Below are positions 46,601 to 55,600 of a stretch of 64,000 bases of DNA, piece by piece; the first letter of the stretch is position 1, and every line of letters begins with the position of its first letter. This stretch comes from Macrostomum hystrix. Taxonomy: Eukaryota > Platyhelminthes > Macrostomidae. The notes beneath the pieces were generated by a model that was not told the DNA's origin, searched no databases, and saw only the letters and a list, made by a program, of their open reading frames with translations. Both the position numbers and the translations under genes were made by a program. The stretch spans positions 1 to 64,000 of the forward strand of contig CATNEN010000014.1 in NCBI GenBank assembly GCA_950097015.1, in the 5' to 3' direction.

Positions 46601-49600
46601 TTTCTGCAACGTCAATGATGGATTGCAGCTTCCGATCAGAGGGACAGTCGGAATGCACAATCTCTGCAATGGAGTGGCGACGAAAAAGTAAAAGCGAATA
46701 TTCACTGTCGCCATAACTTCGCCGAAGAGCTGACTAATTGTTTATACCTTCAATATTAGTTAACTCGGCGATTCGGTTGTAGTTCTTATAGGCCGCCTCC
46801 TCCAGGCAGTCCCGAATCGTCAGGCGTACCTCTGCGGCGCTACTTGACTTACTTGACTTAGCGGCAGGGGGCCTCCATGACGGACGCAGCGAGGAGGCGG
46901 CTGTTGCCGCCCATATCGCTAACCCCTGGCAGCCAGACGGCCTCCAGCGAGGCGGTGCCGCTCAGGGTGGTCCGTCGGTCGGTTCCGCCGCGCGATCTTC
47001 CTCGCCATAGGCTGGGAAGAAATCAGCTCGGCCGGTATCCCGGAGGAAGTGGGCGAGCTGAGGGATGTTCTCGGGCGAGCAGGCTTCGGCAAGAGTCGGT
47101 GCCGGCCCGAGGTGTTTTAGCCTAGCCCGGGTGAAGGCCGGGCAGTGGCAAATGAAATGCTCGGCGTTTTCACGGCCGGAGCAGCAGAAAGGACACGTTT
47201 CCTCAGGCACGTGGCCTTGGAGGTAGCGGTGTCTGGTGAAGCAGCCATGTCCCGAAAGGGCCATGGTGACTGCTCTCAGGTCTCTGCGGTTTAGCCTGAG
47301 TAAGGCCTTACGCAGGTTACTAGAGGGGGTTGGCACCGCAGCCCTGGACTGGCGACAGTTCAGGGTGCTGGACCACCTCCTCCGGTGCTGGGTCTCCATC
47401 CAGTGGTTGATGCTGGAGTTGACAACGGAGGCGGGGATCGGGGATTCCGGGCCCGGGCCCATCAGGGAGCTGGCTGCTCCAGCCTTTGCAAGCTCGTCCG
47501 CCATCTCATTCCCTGTGAGCCCGGCGTGCCCAGGGATCCACATCAGCTCCACCTTGTTAGACTGCGCCAAACCGTTTAACTGGGTGTTGCAGTCCAAGGT
47601 GGTTCTGGAGCGAGAGGTGCAGCGACTGAGGGCCTTGAGGGCTGCTTGACTGTCGGAGTGAAAAAAGATCCTCCGACCAGCCAGCTGCCTCTGGCGCAGC
47701 TCAGCCGCACAGAAGCTGATGGCGAGCATTTCGTTTTGGAAAACGCTTGAGCTCTTGCCACAGTGTTGGGAGTGGGTCCAGAGGACCTCGCCACCCGAGG
47801 CGACGCACACCCCGAATCCCGATTTACCGTTCATCAGGGAGCCGTCAGTGTAACAGTGGACTGCGGGGTCATCCCAGCAGTCCTTTACCTCATTACGAGG
47901 GAAGATGCTGACTTTGTACCTGTGGCTCCGGAGTAAAGTGGCCGGGGCCCCGTCCGAAAGGATGGTGAGCCCTCCGCACTCGCCCAGAGTTTTCAGGCAG
48001 AGGTCAGAGTGGGGCAGAAGGGAGCGCTTCGAGAAGGCTCGCGAATTCTGGAAGGATACACCCGCATCAAGGAGACGACGGGTGGACTTTGCCGCTTCCC
48101 CCTTAACAAAAATGTCAATGGGTGTAGCGTTGAGGAAAGCGTTCATGCCTTCAAAGGGAGTGGAGGGTGGGGCGCCCAGCGTCATGCGACAGGCTCTGCC
48201 CTGCACCCTATAAAGCGCCTCCAGGTTTTTCTGGATGCTCATGGCACTGGCCCAGATGAGGCCAGCGTAAGCGACTGACGGTCTAATGATCGCCGTGTAA
48301 ATCCACCAAAGGTTTTTGGGGGTTAGCCCCCAAGTGGTGCCCACGGCTCGCCTGACTTGCGCCAGAATGGCCAGGGCCCTCTTGGCCTTTGTGGTAATGT
48401 GCGGGGTCCAGTTAAGCCTATGGTCTAGCAGGATACCAAGGCACCGGACCTGCTTTTCCATGGCAATATTCTTGCCATAGAGAGTCAGAGGCTCAATGGT
48501 CCAGCGCAGCCTGCTGGTAAACATAACCGCAACGGTCTTGGACTCAGAGAGTCGGAGCCCGCATTGGTCCGCCCAGCGCACCGCCCTGTTGATAAAGCCC
48601 TGAATGAGGTCCCTGGTGGTTTCCGCCGAGGGGCCCGCGCAGATGGCGGTCACATCGTCGGCATATCCCACCTTCAGGACTGGGTCAGGCCGAGTGCTTT
48701 TTAGCAGCTCATCCATGACGAGATTCCACAGCAGTGGGGTGAGGACGCCACCTTGGGGCCCTCCTTTTAGGACAGGTGCCGAGAGCACCCTGCCTTCGAG
48801 GTGGGCCACCACGTGGCGATTCCGGATCATGTACATGACCCAACGGACGAGGTGGGGGTGAGTGGCCCTGGAAACCAGGGCCTTCTCAAAGGCTTCGAAA
48901 ATAACGTTATCGAAGGCCCCCTCAATATCAAGGAAAACAGCCAGGGCAAAACCGCTGCCCAGCACTGCCTTCTCGAGAGTCTCCACAATGCAGTGGAGGG
49001 CGCTCTCCGTGGACCGGCCCGCCCGAAAGGCGTGCTGGTTTGGTGAGAGCGGGGCCCGCCCTAGCTCTACAGTAAGAAGGCGCCAGAGCACCAGTCTTTC
49101 CATGAGCTTGAGGCAGGTGGAAGTCAAGCTTATCGGGCGATAAGACTTGACCGAGCGATAGTCGCCTTTGGCGGGCTTCGGGATGAAGACGACCCGGGCT
49201 TCATGCCACCGCGCTGGTACGTAGCCCAGCACGATGCAGGCCCGTAGAAGTCTGCAGAGGAGATGGAGGAAGCGGCCATTTTTAACCGCTTCATGCAGAA
49301 AGGCCGGATATATACCATCTGGCCCAGGTGCTTTAAAAGGATTGAATGACTTAGCCGCGCGAACGATGCGGTCATTCGTAACGAGTGACTGAGCCAGGCC
49401 CTGACCTCCACGCGAGTGGTCGTCTGGGCCGAAGTGCGCCGGTACACTCGGGAAGAAATGCCCTAGCATAAGCTCGAGCGTTTCCTCCGGGCGCTCAGTG
49501 ATCGAGCCGTCCGGCTTTTTAATCGATGAGAGCTTGGAGAAGCGGTCGTTGGTGAGCGCCTTTACCACGCGGGCCGTGGGCCGCGAGCCCTCAAGCCCTT

Positions 49601-52600
49601 CGCAGTATTGTCGCCACTTGTCCGCTTTTGCCCTTCTGACCCGGCTCTTAAACTCGTGGATGGCGCGAGTATAGGCCTCTTTGTCATCAGGGTCGTGCGA
49701 GGTTTTCAGCTTCCTCTGGAGAGCCTTAGCTCGGCGTCTTAGGACTCCGAGCTCGGGGTTCCACCAGGGGGCCGATTTTTTGCCTTTGTAGGCTTTGAGC
49801 GGGCAAGCCATTTCGTAGGCCTCTGTGATGGCGCCGCCCAGCAGGGCAGCCACTCCATCCAGGTCCTGCGTGGTTTCCATGGCCATGGAGGGGTCAGAAT
49901 CCCGAAGGCCCTCATGCAGCTTTTGGCTGAACGCGGGCCAGTCGGTATTTCTGACATTACGCCTCCAAATAGGCTTTTGCTTCTTATCGGGGGTGCCGAT
50001 GTTGAAACGGATGAAACGGTGGTCCGAGAGCGAGCTTTCGGTCTCCCACACCTCCCACCCCAGCACCCTTGGGAGGATGCCGGGTGAGGCCAGGGTGACG
50101 TCAAGCACCTCAGCCCACCGCCCATTGTCGAAAGTGGGCGTGTTGCCCACATTGCAGAAGTTTAGAGGCGTGCCGCTGACGAAGGCCAGGAGCTCTTCGC
50201 CGCGGTCATTGATTTTTGAGCTACCCCAGTGGGTGTGATGCGAGTTTACATCTCCCGCGAGGAGCAGCTCGAAGTTTCGTGCCCTGGCGAATTCACAGAG
50301 GGCGACGAGGGTATCGCTAACCACGGGGGCGTCGCCTGCCAGGTAGGCGGATGCCACGAGGGTCAACTTGTTAGGCACAATGTGTGCAGATTGGATGACG
50401 CAGATGTCCCCGTTAGAGAGATCGGGTCTCATCCACGCATTTAAGGCTTTTGCGGCATAGATCAGTGATCTAGGGCGGACAGAGTCTGCCATGCAGAAGC
50501 AGTCATAGCCAGCAGGAATGTTGCTTGGCTTGTTCTTTGATAGCCAGGGCTCCTGCACAAGTACAAGGCCCGGCATCATGCGCTCTGTCGTGCGCATCAG
50601 ATTGACTGATGCTGCCACGCAGTGCTGGGTGTTAACTTGCAGACATGATATTCCGGGGATCATCATGCAGGCAGAGGTCTACTTGGAGGGGGACCCAGCC
50701 AGAAGGCGGTCCTCCTCCTCCGGGTCGATGTCGGTAGCCATGGGCTCCTCCGTGCCCAGGCCCCGAGCCGGAGACGGGAACTCGACGGCGTCAGCCGCCC
50801 AGTCCCCGCCCCCGGCCCCGAGCCCAGGCCCAGAGTCGCCCTCAACTGGAGCCGACACCGCTCCCTGGGCCGTGGGAGGGGCGCTCGAAGGGCCCTGCTC
50901 GATGGAGCTGGGCACCTCTGAGGCCTCCCCCGTAGCCCTTGGTTGCGGCGCCTGCCCCGGTGGGCCACCGCGCATCTCAGCGCGCAGCTGGGCCATCTTG
51001 GCGGTTCGCACCACCTCGGAGGCCCGCTGGAGAAGGCCCCGGCGCTTTGTGACACGCGCGGGGCGACGCTCAGAGCTGCCAGCGATGGCACGCTCTGGCC
51101 TTTTTTGGCGGGACGACTGGGCCCTGCCCCCAGTCCCAGCCTTGGGGTCCGAGGACCCTTCATTGGCCGGTACGGTGGTGGGCCCGGTCTGACCTCGGGT
51201 TTTATCCGCCTCGAAGGCGAAGATTTTGGTCTTCCACAGACCAATGCAAATGTTGGCGCCATCTGGGTAGCGGCGTGTCCATTGCTCGGACAGGCCCAGA
51301 ATGGCGGTGAAACCGGTGCCGTCGGGGCGCAGGATCGTGCGGTGCACGATCAGGCCCGCTGTCGGCAGCTCCCGGTTCATCGCGATGAGGCCCCTGCGGA
51401 GGTCCTCAGCGCTGGTGACGACACTTTTCGCCGGGACGAAGATACGGTGTCGCTTGGTCTTTGGTGGCTCGTTCTCCCGTAGGAACTCGAGGCCAGCCGC
51501 CCAGCTCTGCGTGGGCAGCAACTCGAGGAGCCGCCGCCCCGATTCCGCATCGCCGGGCCAGACGACGAAGCACGATTCCCTGGTAGCGCTTGCGCCGACC
51601 GCCAGGGGCTCGCCCTTCAGTTGAAGTTGCCACAACATAGCATCTATGTTGCGGCAAATGTCGCTGAGCTGTTCGCTGCTCAGCCTTTTCCCGTCTCTGC
51701 CGGTGATGATGACGGCAGGTTGCCTACGTGCGATGGCGGCGTAGGTAGCTTGTGGTCCCGGGCCCTGTCCGGTGGCGTCCCCACCCTCGGGATCTGCGTC
51801 GGCGGTGGGCACTGGGCCCTCCGCCTCCGCTTCTCCTTCGGGCCGGGCAGCCGTCCGGATGGGCGCCGGGCCCTCCTTGGCCCGCGACCCTGGCCTCGGG
51901 GCGTCGTGGGCTCCGCCCCGTGCAGGAGCCTGGGCAGGAGGCACAAGGCCCCCCGCCCCAGCCCCCGCCCTAGGCAGAGCCCCTTCGGCCCCTCTGGCCT
52001 GGGCCTGGTCCTTGGTCAATGGAGCCGACGTGCCGTGGGCCAGCATGCGCCTACGGCGTTTTGCCGCTCCAGAGGTGGTGGAGCGCTTAGCGCCCCGGTC
52101 ATCGCGCGAGTTGGGCAGCGCGGCATTTGTGGCGGTCGCGGGGCCAGCTAGCCCGGGCGCCGCAGCGTGTATGGCCTCAGGCACCATGGTGTCCTCGGCC
52201 GGAGCAGTTGAAGGGCTAGAAGCCATTGAAAGCTGCAATGAAGAGAGGGGCTTCCTGTAGACACAGGCAGGAATAACCCGCTCAGCCGCGATCCCAAAAC
52301 TGAGCGGGGGCAGCCAAAAAAGACAAGTTACAACCCGGGGTGGGATGCCAGGACCACCGGGAGGAACCGTAAGAGACCAGACTACTCCCTGGCCAAGCGT
52401 CCATCAGCACGGTCAACACTGGGACATTGGAGGGTGCCATTGAGCCGGCGCCGAGGCCTGCGGGCTGGCCGCAAACCCTGTTAAGGTCAAAGGGTGACAC
52501 CTGTCCCTCAGGGCCGTAGCCAGAGGTACCTGATCACGCACAGGTGCACGAAAATTGCGGACAAGCCACATACCCTGTTAAGGTCAAAGGGTGACACCTT

Positions 52601-55600
52601 TCCCTCCAGCCGGGGCTAGAGGTACCCAGTTTGGCCGGAGGCCCTGGATGGGTCATCCAGCGCTGTTGCCCATTCTGTCCGGCTGCCCTAGGGTCAGCCT
52701 TGAACACTCGCGGGACGTGTACCCATGGGTCAGCTGACGGGACAGCGTTGGAGGGATTCCTGCACCCGAAGGTACAGGTCTCCTTCCTGCCAGGCCTGCT
52801 CAAAAAACGGCTGCAGGTGTGAGGCATCGCAGACCAAAGCCCGTGGGCCTGGACTGACTCATACCTCACAGGCACTGTGTCCCGCCGGTGCGAGCTCTGC
52901 GGCGCTAACTGGGGTCACGATATCTTTCATAAGAACCTGTGACGGTCGAGACAGTGAAAATAATTGTAAGTACGGCAATTATTTTCAAGCAGTTATGGTG
53001 ATGTGCATGCTAGCTAACTATGCATGCTAACTTACTAGTATAGATTTCTCGCTTTGCCACACGACATAATCAAGGATTAATTAAACAAATAAAGTCATAC
53101 CCGCTCCAGTAGTGAAAGAGTCCCTTTTAGCGCACCCTCGGGACGGCCGAACGGAAAACAAAAGCGAAACTCGGTAACCTGATGCACCAGAAACAGCCTA
53201 AGCCTCTGCTTGATCTCCTCAAAGCGAGTTCGCTCTTCGTGCAGCACAGTTCCTATACCATCAGGCCTGGGAGTTTTTTATTGGTAAAAAACTGTAAACT
53301 GCTGCAGCTTTCTTAATATAAGTGCAAACTAAGTATTAAGTATTAAACAATCTGCATTGCACTTCGTGCAATAAATGGTTAAGCAGTTAAAAAGTATGAT
53401 TTAAAATGATTTAAGTTATATTGGACAGTAAAATGATTTTAAAGATTTTTTAAAAAATCATTTAAATTATAAAGGAACCAGGTTAAAATTATTAAGGCGT
53501 GAAATAGTCACGCTTTTAGGTCAATGGGCAACCGCGAGAGGCGTAATGTTCGCTATACTCTCGTCACCAAGTCTTAATATTCGAGCGATATATGAACTAA
53601 GATTTAACTAACTGTAACAGTTAGTTACAGTGCGATCGCATAGTTACTAATGAAAGACGAGTATCAGTATTGAACATTTATTTTTACTATATCTGATATC
53701 GATATGGTCATCGCGGAATAACATTTGGTTACCAGAACTTGCCTTTTACCGTGTACATGAGAAACACAAAAGGCAAAGCTGTAGTGCATCAGCGCTGGGT
53801 CAATAGCTAAGCAGCGGATCTCCTGGGCATCGAGAAGGTTCTCCAAGTAGTAGATGTGCCTGAGACAACCGCGCACTCCGTACCTCGCGCAGTACTCGTC
53901 TAGAACAAATAGCTGATCAGGACTAAGCCAACCAAGGCTACAGTATGGATCAGCAAACCGGTATTCGAGAGTGAGTGATTGCAGCCTGCGAAACAAGGCC
54001 GCGTGGTTATGTCGACGAGAATCTGTACGCACGATCTCTTCAATATCAGCACGCCGAGTAGCCACGACAGCAGATGACAGCGACGATGAGGCATGGGGTG
54101 CAGCGGCAGTTCCCGATGGCAGAGCATCCTGAGGCACTTCAGGTTTGTGGGTCTGATCTGTAGCCCTATAGATGGCCTGAACCCACAGCTTCCGATCTGC
54201 TTCATCATCCGAGGCGTATGTGACAGAGTCACCCTCACGAACAGTGCCGAAGAAAAAGTGGCGCGCGGAAGCCGCACTCGTCAGCAACAGTTCAGATGTT
54301 TTTTCACAAAGATAGTCCACCGTGCAGTCACTCAATGACATAACTTCATGTGGCTCGGGATTTCTGTCTTGAAATGAGGCAATCACGAAGTTGCACTGGC
54401 TAATCTGGTGAAGCCAGTGGATGGAGGGAGGGTCAGTCCGGAAATGTGCATAGCGTCAAATTAGATATTGAACGCTGAAATTATAGGCACACCTGTACTA
54501 GACAGACATAGCGCTTTTTCCACTTCTTGAAGAAATTCTTTCCGGTCATCCACAACCAGCCGCAGTGTTTCAGGTTGTACGGTTTATCCATGCGCAGAAA
54601 AATTTTTATTCTTAGGTCGTCTGAACAGTTCTTGCCTGTGACCATCTTGTACCACTCATAGCCGTTGGCTGTCGTACACGTCGGCTTAAGAATCACCTAG
54701 GGAGAAAATAATAATTATTGCTTCCATGGCGCAAGCTATTTAGGTAGTGATATTTTCAGTTTTAAATACCGAAAAATTGTCATGAGCACATTAGCATATC
54801 TGGATTCCATTCTGACAAAAATTTTATAATGAACAAGGAAGTTTAATCGATCGACAGCAACTAAGCGTATCATTCTTGAGAATGATACCATTGACCAAAG
54901 CAATGAGATTTGGTCATTGAAGTATGACCAAAGTCAAACTGGACGGTCTACCTCCACAAATTACCGTCAATGGCGAGTTGCTGTATTAATCCGGATCGTC
55001 GAAGAGTCGACTGGTGTGGTGAGAGCGGCGAAGTGCGGTGGTTGGGACCGCTTCATTCCTAGATCTATGGATCGCTGATGATCCGATTTTGTAAGTCATA
55101 GCTCGCAAAGCAGAACAGAACTTAGATTAGGAACCCATCGAGGAGAACTGTATTTGATGACATTGTTCTTTATTATGTTCCGATTCCAGTTTTTAATGAG
55201 TTTATGCTTCGCTTTATTTACGAATCATACGCTCGTATAAGCTACATTATGCCACAACTTTCTACCTTAACTTTGAACACCTTAATGCTTGCAATCAATT
55301 GATCCGTGCTACGTTTCTTTTTATCAATCGCCTTTCAAATACATACGCTAAATAGGTGCTCCCAGAACTAAACCGATTGAAACAAAACAGCAGTTTTGGC
55401 CAAAGAATATCTTAAGCGACAGCGAAATGCATTGGATTTCACTATAGTGGAATAAACAGATTGTTCTTAGGACCAAGTCGACGGGGAACGCTATATTTTA
55501 ATCATTATACGCTATATTCGCTATAATCATAAACGCTATATTTGTATGTTTCTACAATGCATTGAACCATATTTTCTAGAAAAAATTTATAAAATATAGT

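Larger units (their letters stand above)
46843..52894 (-). mobile_element. I/R1-type non-LTR retrotransposon, structurally complete
   Basis: 6052 bp, flanked by the 13-bp target duplication TAGCGCCGCAGAG (minus-strand sense; 46830-46842 and 52895-52907). It has a 5' leader of about 670 bp with two tandem ~95-bp repeats, two open ORFs separated by 12 bases, a 119-bp 3' UTR and a short AAGTCAAGTAAGTCAAG tail. All domains needed for retrotransposition are present and undamaged. It is inserted in sense orientation into a CADPS-like coding exon, which suggests recent activity. Confidence 0.92.

Noticed and set aside
50518-52260. Long GC-rich ORFs antisense to ORF1 of the non-LTR element
   Set aside because: They arise from Ala/Pro/Gly-rich coding on the other strand. 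No domain is recognisable, and ORF1/ORF2 spacing supports the minus strand.
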